Positions 42,211 to 51,521 of a stretch of 64,000 nucleotides of DNA are shown here, in pieces. The stretch is from Rhodococcus sp. P-2. Its GTDB lineage: Bacteria > Actinomycetota > Actinomycetes > Mycobacteriales > Mycobacteriaceae. The stretch spans positions 3,286,001 to 3,350,000 of the forward strand of contig NZ_CP066779.1 of NCBI RefSeq assembly GCF_016598535.1, written 5' to 3'. Every line of letters starts with the position of its first letter. Within the stretch, counting starts at the first letter, position 1. The notes beneath the pieces were generated by a model, which ran no database searches, was not told the DNA's origin, and was given only the letters and a program-made list of their open reading frames with translations. The position numbers were made by a program, and so were the translations under genes.

Positions 42211-42618
42211 ATGTCCGTGCAGCGCTTCGCTTGGTCTCGACGGTTCGGCGGCAAACCTTCGTTGTTCGAACCGCGAGAGCTGTTGCACGCCTATGAGAAT
42301 CGGTCGACCCGAGAGGTGCGGGATTCCGGCGAGCTTCTGATCGAGATTCCGCTGAGCGACGCGAGCATCCTGGAGATCACCATCCTCGATCCCTCCGCGG
42401 ACTGGATCGAGCCCCGAGTTCGAGGGCTCTGCAGTTCGCTGGACGAGATCCACCGACGAGCCCAACGCATCCTCCGCGGGGGATTCAGCATCGGCTGGAT
42501 CGAACTCGAATCAGAGCGACACGGCATCATCGACTATTGGGAAGACGGCGTGAACAACGAGTACCCCGTCGCCATTGTGTGGAACGGAAATTCCTGGGAA
42601 GAAGCGACGACCACCTAG
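42211..42618 (+). CDS. Hypothetical protein (135 aa)
   Basis: A soluble 135-aa protein. I do not recognise a family. It has an alternating charged/hydrophobic pattern with ELLIEIPLSDASILEITILDPSADW and a C-terminal VNNEYPVAIVWNGNSWEE that suggest beta structure. ATG 42211 follows GTGGGTGACAAT; ATG 42181 is a possible upstream start. It is 44 bp after the TetR gene on the same strand and may be cotranscribed. The frame upstream of 42181 is a shadow of the TetR gene. Confidence 0.55.
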   Translation: MSVQRFAWSRRFGGKPSLFEPRELLHAYENRSTREVRDSGELLIEIPLSDASILEITILDPSADWIEPRVRGLCSSLDEIHRRAQRILRGGFSIGWIELESERHGIIDYWEDGVNNEYPVAIVWNGNSWEEATTT

Positions 42619-42706
42619 CCCCGAATTCAGCGGCATATATCCGCGAAGACGGGGTAGACGAGTAGATACCAGCGGCACATCGACTCAACTCCAGGCGTGG
42701 TGGACA

Positions 42707-43069
42707 ATGTTTCTCAGCGACCAGTCAATTCGTCGTCACACCCGCCGTTTCGGAGCAGCTCTGTCGCCTTCACACAAGTGGCCTCCGCCCACCGAAACAC
42801 AGCGCATCGCACGCTGGAGTGAGCGGTCGGAGATGCTCGGCGCGCTGTCGGTACTCCTGTTCTGGGCTTTCGGTTTCGGCATCCTGCTCGGGGCGGGCGC
42901 GATTACAACAGGAATCTTCGCGCTCCGACGTCACCCGAAGAAGTCTGGCGGGCATCTGCTCTCGAATGCCCGCCAGCTGCCCTGGGATGCAATAGTCGGC
43001 CTCTTCACCGGCGTCATCGGTCTTGCCCTGAGCGGTTGGTTCTTCGTCGTGGTCCTACCTAACATGTAG
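42707..43069 (+). CDS. Small membrane protein with two transmembrane helices
   Basis: A 120-aa protein: basic N-terminus (about 1-35), helix MLGALSVLLFWAFGFGILLGAG, a short basic loop (ALRRHPKKSG), and helix IVGLFTGVIGLALSGWFFVVV. The ATG at 42707 has GGTGGACA just before it; GTG 42662 is an alternative. It converges, 7 bp apart, with the acyl-CoA synthetase gene. Function unknown. Confidence 0.5.
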   Translation: MFLSDQSIRRHTRRFGAALSPSHKWPPPTETQRIARWSERSEMLGALSVLLFWAFGFGILLGAGAITTGIFALRRHPKKSGGHLLSNARQLPWDAIVGLFTGVIGLALSGWFFVVVLPNM

Positions 43070-43076
43070 GCGTCCG

Positions 43077-44732
43077 CTAGCCGAGACCGTTGGCGTGCGT
43101 GGCCAATGTTCGGAGTTCCCGTCGCAGTATCTTGCCGGTGGTGGTGAGCGGCAAGCTGTCGATGAACGTGATCTGCCTGGGATACTGATAGAAAGCAAGG
43201 CGACTTTTCACGTGGGTCTGCAACTCTTGGCGAAGCTCTTCCGAAGACTCCGTTCCTTCGGACAGAACGACAAAAGCATGAACAGCTTCCCCTCGCAACG
43301 GATCCGGCACACCGATGACACCGGCCATGGCTACCTCGTCGTGCGAGAGCAGGCACTCCTCGATCTCTCCGGGACCGATTCGGTACCCGGCGGACGAAAT
43401 GACGTCATCTGCGCGTCCCTGGTACCAGAAGTTCCCGGCGTCATCGGTCCGACCCAGATCGCCAGTGTGAATCCAACCGTCGTACACCTTTTCATCGGTC
43501 TTCGACGGTTGGTTCCAATAGCCGAGGAACTGTCCGGGATTGCCTGCCTTCACACAGATTTCACCTACCTGTCCCACCTCGACCGGCTCGCCGAACGGAT
43601 CCCGCAGGGTGATCTCGAAGCCGGGAAAGGCCCGACCCATCGAACCGCTGGCCGGGTTCCACCTCGAACGTGAAGTCCCGATGGTCAGATTCATTTCTGT
43701 CTGCCCGTAGAACTCGTTGACATCTACGCCGAACGTGCTCGCCACCCAGGCTTGCAGGGCGTCACCGAGCGCCTCGCCACCAGTTCCCAATGCCCGCAAC
43801 TGAATACCACGCGCAGCAGTCTTGTCGATGCCGATACTTCGCATCTGCTTGAGCGCGGTGGGCGGAATGAAGGCGCCCGTCACCTTGTGACGGCTCAGTA
43901 TCTCGACCGCACGCGCCGGCGTGAATTTGTCGGGCGTCGCGACCACGGGACACCCCAACGCAAGTGCGGGGAACAGTACGTCGAACAGACCACCGATCCA
44001 GGCCCAGTCTGCCGGCGTCCAGAAGACGTCTCCCCGCTGGGGAGCATTGTCGAACGCCGTCCGCACACCGGGCATGTGCGCCAAGAGGATTCGGTGCCCG
44101 TGGAGCGCTCCTTTCGGATTCCCGGTCGTTCCCGAGGTGTAGATGATGATGGCGTGTGAATCGGGGCCCGTCGCTGCCAATTCCGCGCTTTCTGCGGCAT
44201 TGTCGACGAGGCTGTGGAAATCGAGGAGTTGAACGGGCGTCGGATGAAACTGCTGATCGAACTCTCCGACAACGATTACGGCTTCGAGGCCAGGGATGTC
44301 GCTGATTCCGTCGACGACTCGTTCGTAACAGTCCTTGTCGATCACAAGAACCTTTGCACCGGAGTCACGCATTCGATGTACTAGCGCATCCGCGCCGAAC
44401 TTGACCGAAAGCGGAACGGTGACCATTCCGGATCGGAAGGCGCCCAGATGTGTCGCGAGAACCTCGATCCCCTGTGGGACCATCACACCGACTCGGTCCC
44501 CTGAGACAAGGCCGAGGTCCGCGAGCACGGTTGCGAACTTTCGGCTTCTCGTGGCAACTTCACCGAATGTGTACCGAGTCCAGTGTCCAGCGGTGTCTAC
44601 GACCAAGGCTGGATCATCTGGATTCTGCACATCGACACATGCGTGCGCGATGTTGAATTGCTCTGGCACAGTCCATTCGAAGTGTTCTGCTTCGAGGTCC
44701 TGCCACCATGGCATATGGTGCCGAGAACTCAC
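43077..44732 (-). CDS. Acyl-CoA synthetase (AMP-binding)
   Basis: A 551-aa adenylate-forming enzyme. The P-loop-like motif is IIYTSGTTGNPKG, the adenylate-binding core has NEFYGQTEMN, and the hinge YDGWIHTGDLGRTDDAG plus the C-terminal catalytic Lys region TTTGKILRREL are all present. It makes acyl-AMP and then acyl-CoA, probably from a medium-chain, branched or aromatic acid. Its start overlaps the MaoC gene stop by 4 bp and the MFS symporter gene follows, so uptake, activation and hydration would act together. Confidence 0.92.
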   Translation of the reverse strand: MSSRHHMPWWQDLEAEHFEWTVPEQFNIAHACVDVQNPDDPALVVDTAGHWTRYTFGEVATRSRKFATVLADLGLVSGDRVGVMVPQGIEVLATHLGAFRSGMVTVPLSVKFGADALVHRMRDSGAKVLVIDKDCYERVVDGISDIPGLEAVIVVGEFDQQFHPTPVQLLDFHSLVDNAAESAELAATGPDSHAIIIYTSGTTGNPKGALHGHRILLAHMPGVRTAFDNAPQRGDVFWTPADWAWIGGLFDVLFPALALGCPVVATPDKFTPARAVEILSRHKVTGAFIPPTALKQMRSIGIDKTAARGIQLRALGTGGEALGDALQAWVASTFGVDVNEFYGQTEMNLTIGTSRSRWNPASGSMGRAFPGFEITLRDPFGEPVEVGQVGEICVKAGNPGQFLGYWNQPSKTDEKVYDGWIHTGDLGRTDDAGNFWYQGRADDVISSAGYRIGPGEIEECLLSHDEVAMAGVIGVPDPLRGEAVHAFVVLSEGTESSEELRQELQTHVKSRLAFYQYPRQITFIDSLPLTTTGKILRRELRTLATHANGLG

Positions 44733-45193
44733 CGAACACCCACTTCGAGGTCGAGGGAATGGGTCTCGCCCACCAGGAAAGAGAATTCGCCGGAGAAGAC
44801 AAGGTCTCCGTCTTGGTTGACGAGTGAACCTTTCGACGTCACGATCGCGGTCTCACCGTCCGAGCGCGGGCGCACCGACAGCACCTCCGACACCGCATGC
44901 ACCGAGTCGCCGAGGTAGGTCGGCCTGTGGAATCTGACCTGGTCGAGCCCATAGAAGCACTGCAGATACCGGGGATCCAACTCCACCAGGCCGAGCAAGG
45001 TGGACAACATGAGAGCACCGTGGGCGATCTGTCGACCGAAGCGCGTCTGCTGCGCGTAGTCGGGGTCGAGGTGAAGAGGATGGCGGTCCCAGGTGAGGTC
45101 GGCGAAACTTCGCACATAGTCTTCGGTGACGACTCGCGGGTCCGTTACCGCAATGTCTCCGACAGAGATCTCTTCGAAACTCTTTGTGATCAT
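44729..45193 (-). CDS. MaoC-like hotdog dehydratase
   Basis: A 154-aa MaoC/R-hydratase-type hotdog protein: conserved DRHPLHLDPDYAQQTRFGRQIAHGALMLS with the catalytic Asp/His pair typical of (R)-specific enoyl-CoA hydratases, and a FHRPTYLGDSVHAVSEV segment. It lies between the MFS symporter and the acyl-CoA synthetase and would hydrate an enoyl-CoA from the same pathway. The 4-bp overlap with the synthetase indicates coupling. Confidence 0.88.
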   Translation of the reverse strand: MITKSFEEISVGDIAVTDPRVVTEDYVRSFADLTWDRHPLHLDPDYAQQTRFGRQIAHGALMLSTLLGLVELDPRYLQCFYGLDQVRFHRPTYLGDSVHAVSEVLSVRPRSDGETAIVTSKGSLVNQDGDLVFSGEFSFLVGETHSLDLEVGVR

Positions 45194-45207
45194 TGAAGTT
45201 TCCTCTA

Positions 45208-46578
45208 TTAGTTGACAACCGTTGAGCGTTGATCGACCGGCGGCAGATACGCCCCGTTGTCATCGATGTACATGTCCCGACTTCCTTCGTCGAGGTCGGT
45301 GTCACGGACGAAGTAGACGCTGATCAGCGAAATAACCGACAGGGCAGCGATATACACAGCGACCGCAAACGATCCTCCGGTTGCGCGAACCAACATGGCG
45401 GCAACCATCGGCGCGATTGCACCACCCAAGAGCACCCCGATCTGAAAAGCGATGGACGCTGCGCTGTACCGCACCCGTGCGTCGAACAATTCGGCGATGA
45501 ACGTCGCCTGCGGCCCGTACGAAATGCTGAGCATGAATGCGCCGACTGCCAATGCGCCGGTGGTGATCCAGAAGTTGCCGGTATCTATCGCGGCGAATGC
45601 AACGAAGACCCACACTCCCATGCCGGTGATGCCGACCATCAGGATCCGGCGTCGGCCGAATTTCTCGGACAGTTGGCCGAAGATCGGAATGAAGATGACT
45701 GCAACGAGCGCGGACACCATGACGGCGCCGAGCATGAGGTTTCCGGACAGCAGATCGAACTGATCGGCGTATGTCAGGCTGTAGGTGTTGAGTATGTAGA
45801 AGTAAGCGCCCGTGCTGATCATCGAACCTGCGGCAAGAATGATTTGGCGAGGATAGTTCTTGAACGCGTCGACCATCGGAATCTTGACCGCGGTGTTCTG
45901 CTGCTTCACGCGAGCGAACGCGGGTGTCTCTTCCAACGCGGTGCGAATGTAAAGTCCCACGGCAACCAACGCGATACTCAGCAGGAAGGGAATTCTCCAC
46001 CCCCACACCAGGAATTGGTCTCCGGTGAGCGCCTTGGTGCCGAACATGACGGCCGTCGCCAGCAGAAGGCCGGCCGGCACACCGACCTGCGGCATGCTGC
46101 CGTAGAAGCCGCGGCGATTCTTGGGTGCGTATTCCACAGCAGTCAGAACTGCACCGCCCCACTCACCGCCGACACCGAAGCCTTGAATCAGTCTCAGCAA
46201 TACGAGAAGAATCGGTGCCCACACGCCGATCTGGGCGGAGGTCGGAAGGACGCCGACCAGGAACGTCGCGGCTCCCATCAAGAGAAGTGCAAGAACCAGG
46301 ACCTTCTTGCGTCCGATGCGGTCACCGAAGTGGCCCATCACAACGCCCCCGAGCGGCCGCGCCAGGAAGCCGACCGCGAAGGTGGCGAACGAGAGAATCG
46401 TCGCGAGCGCGGGGTCTGCACCCGAAAAGAACAGTGGCGCAAAGACCAGCGCGGCGGATGCGCCGTAGATCTGAAAGTCGTACCACTCGATCGTGGTGCC
46501 GACCAGAACCGATCCCGCCACACGCCGCAGGGCAGGCCTGTCGACAGTTGCGGGAGATGGAGGATTCGCGTCGTTCAT
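45208..46578 (-). CDS. MFS metabolite:H+ symporter (MHS family)
   Basis: A 456-aa transporter with 12 predicted helices. MHS/PcaK-ProP features: TTIEWYDFQIYGASAAL at helix 1, the MFS loop LARPLGGVVMGHFGDRIGRKKVL, and GFGVGGEWGGAV in helix 4-5. It imports an organic acid or osmolyte-like compound by proton symport. ATG 46578 has an AAGGAG RBS; 20 upstream codons are not needed. It heads the MFS-MaoC-synthetase operon, divergent from the TetR gene. Confidence 0.92.
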   Translation of the reverse strand: MNDANPPSPATVDRPALRRVAGSVLVGTTIEWYDFQIYGASAALVFAPLFFSGADPALATILSFATFAVGFLARPLGGVVMGHFGDRIGRKKVLVLALLLMGAATFLVGVLPTSAQIGVWAPILLVLLRLIQGFGVGGEWGGAVLTAVEYAPKNRRGFYGSMPQVGVPAGLLLATAVMFGTKALTGDQFLVWGWRIPFLLSIALVAVGLYIRTALEETPAFARVKQQNTAVKIPMVDAFKNYPRQIILAAGSMISTGAYFYILNTYSLTYADQFDLLSGNLMLGAVMVSALVAVIFIPIFGQLSEKFGRRRILMVGITGMGVWVFVAFAAIDTGNFWITTGALAVGAFMLSISYGPQATFIAELFDARVRYSAASIAFQIGVLLGGAIAPMVAAMLVRATGGSFAVAVYIAALSVISLISVYFVRDTDLDEGSRDMYIDDNGAYLPPVDQRSTVVN

Positions 46579-46677
46579 GTCATTGCTCCTTGTATGGAGT
46601 GCCCTGTTAGCTCTCGCACCGAGAGGGAGGCTCGACAAGGAGACTATGCAGTGACCCAGGGCACAGTCAAGCTTTTT

Positions 46678-46746
46678 TCAATCGATCGATTGATTACTCA
46701 AGATGCAATTCGCCAGTATATGAACAGCTATCAATCAACTGATTGA
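46678..46746. promoter_or_regulatory. Two palindromic operators between MFS operon and TetR
   Basis: TCAATCGATCGATTGA (46678-46693, perfect 16-bp palindrome) and TCAATCAACTGATTGA (46731-46746, 7-2-7) share the half-site TCAATC. They lie in the 198-bp divergent region between the transporter operon and the TetR gene and are good candidate TetR sites. Confidence 0.65.
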
Positions 46747-46776
46747 CGGTCAGTCGATTTCGGCGGCGATGCTAGC

Positions 46777-47496
46777 ATGATTGGGCAACCAACCGAAATG
46801 AGGATCATGGACCTGGGGCGCGTTCAACGGGCGGCAGTCACGCTGTTCGCGACGAAAGGGTTCGCCGCCACCGGCATTCGTGAACTCGGAGCAGAAGCCG
46901 GCATCAACTCGGCAACGCTCTATCACTACGTCGGCAGCAAAGAATCACTGTTGGCTTCGATCATTCGGTCGTGCCTCGACGAGCTGACGCAGTCGGGAGA
47001 GCGGGCAATGCGTCGCAGCGCCGATCCCGTAGTCCAGCTCGCCGGCTTGGTGTCCTCACACGTCGGCATTACCGCCGTCAACCAACTGACTGCCCGCGTC
47101 GCCGAGTACGAGATGCGCGGGTTGACCGGCGACAACAGAATCGAGTTGCAGACGCTGCGCGACGAGTACGAGCTTCTTTTCGGACAGATCCTCGAACGCG
47201 GCCAACGCGTGGGAGCCTTCGACATCGAAGATCTGGCCTTGAGTCGACTCGCGATACTCGAGATGTGCACCGGGGTCGCGCACTGGTACCGGCCCGGTGG
47301 GCGCCTCGAGTTGGAAGATGTACAACGATTCTTCGTGAGCACGACGTGCAAGCTTCTGTCAGTTCCGTCTGACGAACTGAACGGCGTGGAATTCATTCAC
47401 GACGTTCGAAAGCTGGACAGCGAGCCCGAGACTCAGTCCTCTGAAATTTGGGGCACCCACGCACAGAGCGACTTCGTGCGCCGGTCCGAACTGTAA
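46777..47496 (+). CDS. TetR family regulator of the MFS/acyl-CoA operon (inferred)
   Basis: A 239-aa TetR protein. The HTH (about 12-60) is FATKGFAATGIRELGAEAGINSATLYHYVGSKESLL, with the NSATLYHYVGSKE signature. The C-terminal domain has LSRLAILEMCTGVAHWYRPGGRL, as in TetR regulators of acyl-CoA metabolism (TetR_C_17/KstR2-like). ATG 46777 lacks a good RBS; 46798 and 46807 are alternatives. It is divergent from the MFS operon and probably responds to an acyl-CoA from that pathway. Confidence 0.87.
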   Translation: MIGQPTEMRIMDLGRVQRAAVTLFATKGFAATGIRELGAEAGINSATLYHYVGSKESLLASIIRSCLDELTQSGERAMRRSADPVVQLAGLVSSHVGITAVNQLTARVAEYEMRGLTGDNRIELQTLRDEYELLFGQILERGQRVGAFDIEDLALSRLAILEMCTGVAHWYRPGGRLELEDVQRFFVSTTCKLLSVPSDELNGVEFIHDVRKLDSEPETQSSEIWGTHAQSDFVRRSEL

Positions 47497-47533
47497 TCAC
47501 ACCAGAACTCCCGGGCTGTGGTACGCACTGAAC

Positions 47534-48385
47534 ATGCACCTACCCGCGGACAGCCATGTTCACAGCGAGTGGTCGTGGGACACCGGCGGACCACAGTCCG
47601 ACGCTTCCGGGCGAATGCAACAGACTTGCGCGCGTGCCGAAGCAATCGGATTGTCCGCGTTGGTGTTCACCGAACATCTCGACTTCGATGCTCGTTGGCG
47701 CACAACCGCCGCAGATCTGATGCCCCATCAAATTCATCTGCTGAGCACCGACGGCTACGTCCGCGTACCGATCCTCGACCTCGACGGCTATCTCGACAGC
47801 ATCGAACGATGTCGACACCGTTTTCCTGAATTGCAGATTCTCACCGGAGTCGAGTTCGGGCAACCGCACCTGCACGAAGCGCAGGCGACGCAACTCCTTG
47901 ATCTCGGTGTCATCGACCGAGTATTGGGTTCCTTGCACACGCTCGAAGTCGGCGAAGATCGAAGTGAACCGAACACTCTGTTCCGCATTTGGGACGCCGA
48001 CGAGGTCATGTGGGCGTACCTCGAAGAGATTCCGCGCATGGTCGCGGGTTCCCGTGTCTTCGAAGTGTTCACCCACATCGACTACGCGGTGCGCGCATGG
48101 CCGACCGAAAGTGCGGGACCGTTCGATCCCCGCCGATTCGAAGAGGGATTCCGAAATGCCATGCGCGCCATAGCCAACAGCGACCGAGCCCTCGAGATGA
48201 ACACCCGTCGGCTGTGGCCCTGGATACCCCAATGGTGGAGCGAAGAGGGAGGCAAAGCGGTGACATTCGGCAGCGATGCACATGTGCCCGAAGCTTTGGC
48301 AGCCAACTTCCCGGAAGCGACAGCGATGCTCGAGCACTACGGATTCCGTCCGGGTCAACGTCCGGAAGAGTATTGGACCCGCTGA
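47534..48385 (+). CDS. PHP domain / HisJ-like phosphatase
   Basis: A 283-aa PHP-fold protein. The metal-binding motifs are DSHVHSEWSWDT (HxH), ALVFTEHLDF (with EH), THIDY and a terminal FGSDAH. The closest familiar type is histidinol-phosphate phosphatase (HisJ/HisK), but the substrate is inferred only from the fold. It starts at ATG 47534 (MHLPADSHVH). It follows the TetR gene by 37 bp on the same strand. Confidence 0.87.
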   Translation: MHLPADSHVHSEWSWDTGGPQSDASGRMQQTCARAEAIGLSALVFTEHLDFDARWRTTAADLMPHQIHLLSTDGYVRVPILDLDGYLDSIERCRHRFPELQILTGVEFGQPHLHEAQATQLLDLGVIDRVLGSLHTLEVGEDRSEPNTLFRIWDADEVMWAYLEEIPRMVAGSRVFEVFTHIDYAVRAWPTESAGPFDPRRFEEGFRNAMRAIANSDRALEMNTRRLWPWIPQWWSEEGGKAVTFGSDAHVPEALAANFPEATAMLEHYGFRPGQRPEEYWTR

Positions 48386-48460
48386 TCCACCTGATTCCAA
48401 GACCTACATTTTCCGTGAACTCGGGTTGTCGGAGACGGATCAACCCGCAATAGTCGATGT

Positions 48461-48676
48461 ATGGATCGGTACAAGATCACGATGCCCGACGGCTCTTCGA
48501 CCGAGGAACCTTTCAACTCCGACATGGAAGCAATCACTTGCGCAGTGGATGCCAACCGAGGAGTCAGCAAGAACCTCGTAGTCGAAAAATACACGGCCGA
48601 CGGTCATCTGGTTCCTACCGCGCAGGCACCTGCGAAACAAACAGGTCGTCACAAGAAGAACCGTTCGAAGCGCTGA
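48461..48676 (+). CDS. Small hypothetical protein with basic C-terminus
   Basis: A 71-aa protein MDRYKITMPDGSSTEEP..., with a compact first half and a basic tail ending RHKKNRSKR. I do not recognise a family. It may bind nucleic acid through the tail. It is 76 bp after the PHP gene and converges with the CinA-like gene (8 bp apart). No clear RBS. Start and reality are uncertain. Confidence 0.4.
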   Translation: MDRYKITMPDGSSTEEPFNSDMEAITCAVDANRGVSKNLVVEKYTADGHLVPTAQAPAKQTGRHKKNRSKR

Positions 48677-48684
48677 ATAGTCGA

Positions 48685-49212
48685 CTAGATTCCAACTCTC
48701 GAAATCGGTGTGTGACGACCGGATCCGTGACGCAGAAGTAGTTGGATCGCATGCTCGACGGTCGCTCCCAGGACTGCTTCGGGGTCACCTGAGAAAACCT
48801 GTTTCTCTGTTTCCGCGGTCCCATGGTCGACGACACCGAACCACACTGTTCCCGGTGGAACGTTCTCCTGGGTATCCGGACCGGCTTCGCCGGTGACAGC
48901 CAGTGCCAACGTCGCGCCGAACAGTGTGGCAGTGCTGTGTGCCATGACCCGTGCAGCGTCCTCGCAGACGACCGGGCCGTCAGGAACATGAAGAACGGAA
49001 TGCTTGACCGCTCGGGTATAGGCGACGATCCCGCCACAAAACCACGATCCCGCGTTCGGTGCCTTCCCCAGATGTGCAGCGATTATCCCGGCAGTCAACG
49101 ATTCCGCTGTGGCGACTGTCAGGCCACGCTCTTCGACCACGGTGGCCAACCGACGGCACAGCGCGTCGAGGTCCTTGTTCGACTGAATTTCGGGACGTGG
49201 ATCGTCAGTCAT
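48685..49212 (-). CDS. CinA C-terminal domain amidohydrolase (PncC-like)
   Basis: A 175-aa stand-alone CinA C-terminal domain (PncC, nicotinamide-nucleotide amidohydrolase). It contains VATAESLTAG (the catalytic-Ser/Lys neighbourhood SxTGG-like) and VTGEAGPDTQENVPPGTVW, both family signatures. It would recycle NMN in NAD metabolism. Its start overlaps the preceding disordered protein gene by 4 bp (49209-49212). Confidence 0.88.
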   Translation of the reverse strand: MTDDPRPEIQSNKDLDALCRRLATVVEERGLTVATAESLTAGIIAAHLGKAPNAGSWFCGGIVAYTRAVKHSVLHVPDGPVVCEDAARVMAHSTATLFGATLALAVTGEAGPDTQENVPPGTVWFGVVDHGTAETEKQVFSGDPEAVLGATVEHAIQLLLRHGSGRHTPISRVGI

Positions 49213-49688
49213 ATGTTGCCACTCTTGTCTTCGCTCCTCCCTACGCCGGTCTGATGTGCCGGACCCACTCCACTTTCGCTGGAAGTCGATTCAGTGGTCT
49301 CCGCGGCAGGTTGCTCGTCCGCGGGGGATGCAGTTCGTCCACCGGCAGTCTCTTCCGCCGGTGGTGCCTTGAACTCGGAATCGGTGACCGGTTCGCCGGC
49401 CCCTCCGGTGTTCGGCCCACCAGAACTCTCGGCCTCCTTGAAGGCCGACTTCTTTGCGGACGACTGACGTCCGTCGTAGGGCGGCACAGCCGGTTCCGAC
49501 GGGGTGGGCTCGGCAGGCGTCGTCTCAGTTCCTTCCACCCCCGAGATCGTCTCCTCGTCGTCAAACGAGCCGGAAGGGCGATCTACCGGACCGCCTCCGG
49601 GTTCATTCGAGCCCGTGCCTCGCGAGCCTACGGCTCCACGCGCAGACTGAGGTTCCTCGGACGCCCGCTCGCCAGATTCGTTTTTCAT
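49209..49688 (-). CDS. Intrinsically disordered acidic protein
   Basis: A 159-aa protein made almost wholly of Ser, Glu, Pro, Gly, Thr and Ala with no hydrophobic core or membrane segment (for example EEPQSARGAVGSRGTGSNEP). Disorder is predicted from composition. Start MKNESGER at ATG 49688; an upstream ATG adds 8 residues. It is translationally coupled to the CinA-like gene. Its role is unknown; similar disordered proteins act in desiccation or stress in actinobacteria. Confidence 0.55.
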   Translation of the reverse strand: MKNESGERASEEPQSARGAVGSRGTGSNEPGGGPVDRPSGSFDDEETISGVEGTETTPAEPTPSEPAVPPYDGRQSSAKKSAFKEAESSGGPNTGGAGEPVTDSEFKAPPAEETAGGRTASPADEQPAAETTESTSSESGVGPAHQTGVGRSEDKSGNI

Positions 49689-49850
49689 GACTAACCCTTC
49701 GCCATCATGCAACTCGCGACGCGACCTACAGACGGGATGACCTCTGCACGGGGAGCCGACAAGTCCTCATTTCCAGTGAACTCGGCACGAAATTGGAAGT
49801 CAACGCCTCCCCGTTTCCAGTAGGCCCCGTTATCTGCAGGTCCCGGCTGC

Positions 49851-50999
49851 CTACAGCTCACTGACCTCTTGCGAACTGCACCCTTCGAAAGTGCGTCGGG
49901 CGCACTCGTCGATCACATCGGCCACCCGTGACCGGCGTGCGAGTTGCCGGCGCTGCACGATCGCTCCGTTTCCGTTACTGAAGACCTTGTCCAAGGAAGC
50001 CGTGACCTGCTCGAATTCTCCGAATGCGGTCAGAGCAGGTTCGACATGATCGACCAGTCGCCGAACCGCCTGGTGCGCAGTCAGCAAGCGTACCGATTCG
50101 ACGTCGAGCGACCTCCCGTCGAGTCCGTCACGCGCCGCCCGCCAGCAAGCCGCGCGGAGTAGCTCCTGATCGACGGCAGGCGCAACCTCACCTTTGGTGA
50201 TCGCAGCGGATGCGGTGCCGACGAGTGCCTGCACCAGTGTGGCCAGAGTCATCGTCTCCTCCACGGTGGCGGGAACGTCGCTGATTCGAATCTCCACGGT
50301 GGGAAGGTGATCCGACATGCGCACGTCCCAATAGACCATGTGCGGATCGAGAATGACCCCAGTCTCCAGCATCGCTGCAACAGCATCTTCGTAGTGCCCC
50401 ACGGACTCGAAGAAGGGCGGCGGACCCGAACTGGGCCACCTGCCGAACAGAACGTAACGCCAACTCGCATAACCGGTATCGCGTCCGGCACTGATCGGCG
50501 AGTTCGCCGTCAATGCCAACAAGGTAGGTAACCACGGACGCAGATGATTGATGATCTGGACCGATCGTTCTCGATCTTCGACACCCACGTGGATATGGCA
50601 ACCACACATCACACCTTCGGTGATCGCACCGAATTGACCGGCCATTCGTTGGTATCGCGACTTCTGTGTGATCTCGTCGACCGGTGGATCGTAGAAAGGC
50701 GTCCCGACTGCGATGAGTTGGCAGCCCACGCGGGCAGCGGCATCGGCGGTGAGGGCACGGGACTCACAGAGTTGATCACGAAGATCACGAATGTGACTGC
50801 CGATCGAAGTGGCCGTCTCCACCTGACAACGCGTGAGTTCGAGTTGCAGCGAGATACCGAGTTCTCGCCCCGCGGCAGCAACCTCGGAATTGCGGGGGCT
50901 GGGATGCCCAGTCTGGGGATCACAGAGCAGAAACTCCTCCTCCACACCGAGAGTCGGTGTACCTACGGAGAATAGGTCGGGATTCGGCTTCGCTTTCAT
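49851..50999 (-). CDS. Carboxylate-amine ligase (YbdK/GCS2 family)
   Basis: A 382-aa glutamate-cysteine-ligase-2 family protein. The N-terminal GVEEEFLL motif, [10 protein letters not shown] and [17 protein letters not shown] are family hallmarks. YbdK-type proteins form amide bonds between a carboxylate and an amine with ATP; the family also contains EgtA of ergothioneine biosynthesis, but no egt genes are near. ATG 50999 (MKAKPNPDL) follows AAGGCCT. It is an isolated minus-strand gene between the stress genes. Confidence 0.88.
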   Translation of the reverse strand: MKAKPNPDLFSVGTPTLGVEEEFLLCDPQTGHPSPRNSEVAAAGRELGISLQLELTRCQVETATSIGSHIRDLRDQLCESRALTADAAARVGCQLIAVGTPFYDPPVDEITQKSRYQRMAGQFGAITEGVMCGCHIHVGVEDRERSVQIINHLRPWLPTLLALTANSPISAGRDTGYASWRYVLFGRWPSSGPPPFFESVGHYEDAVAAMLETGVILDPHMVYWDVRMSDHLPTVEIRISDVPATVEETMTLATLVQALVGTASAAITKGEVAPAVDQELLRAACWRAARDGLDGRSLDVESVRLLTAHQAVRRLVDHVEPALTAFGEFEQVTASLDKVFSNGNGAIVQRRQLARRSRVADVIDECARRTFEGCSSQEVSEL

Positions 51000-51170
51000 A
51001 GGCCTTCCTCGCACCGGTTTCCTGCACATCCGATACTTCGAGCGTACGACGTTCTCCGTCTTTCGGCACTACTCCATCCGTTTCATCCACTCGTCGATCG
51101 GGTAGTTGCCCTGTGAACAGACGACGAGCGAAGAATCGCAAGTCTTCATGAGCTCAGGAGGGAGTGTGCC

Positions 51171-51464
51171 GTGACCAACGCGAGCGGGAGTTCACCGGTA
51201 GATGACGAACACACCAATCGATCGCACGTCGGGGAGGCAATCAGCGACGGCCGCAACTATCCCGGATACCTGCTGATCGGTTTGGGCCTGGCAACACTCG
51301 GATTAACCTTGGTGGCAGCAGGTTACGGATTTCGCGGTTGGGCAGTCATTGCAGGCATCGTGTGCGTGGTGTCCTTCATCGTCGGGACACTGGCCATCTT
51401 GATGGAACACCGTCGGGTCAAGCGACTGGAAGGTCAGGAACTCTTCGATCAAGAAGGGCACTGA
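51171..51464 (+). CDS. Small membrane protein (UsfY-like topology)
   Basis: A 97-aa protein with two transmembrane helices (YLLIGLGLATLGLTLVAAGYG and WAVIAGIVCVVSFIVGTLAIL), a polar N-terminus and a charged C-terminus (EHRRVKRLEGQELFDQEGH). GTG 51171 has GGAGGGAG a few bases upstream. It resembles in size and topology the small UsfY-like or stress-induced membrane proteins of mycolata; homology was not tested. A strong terminator follows. Confidence 0.65.
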   Translation: MTNASGSSPVDDEHTNRSHVGEAISDGRNYPGYLLIGLGLATLGLTLVAAGYGFRGWAVIAGIVCVVSFIVGTLAILMEHRRVKRLEGQELFDQEGH

Positions 51465-51471
51465 GCCGAAC

Positions 51472-51511
51472 GCTCGAGTCGTATTCTGCACAAGCAGAAT
51501 ACGACTCGAGC
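51472..51511. terminator. Perfect 18-bp bidirectional terminator
   Basis: Arms 51472-51489 and 51494-51511 are perfectly complementary (18 bp) with a 4-nt ACAA loop, between converging genes at 51464 and 51522. No clear T-tract. Confidence 0.8.
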
Positions 51512-51521
51512 AGAATGGAGC

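Noticed and set aside
45229-46746. A 505-codon plus-strand frame over the MFS symporter gene
   Set aside because: It is antisense to a clear 12-helix transporter and is full of charged, low-complexity codons.
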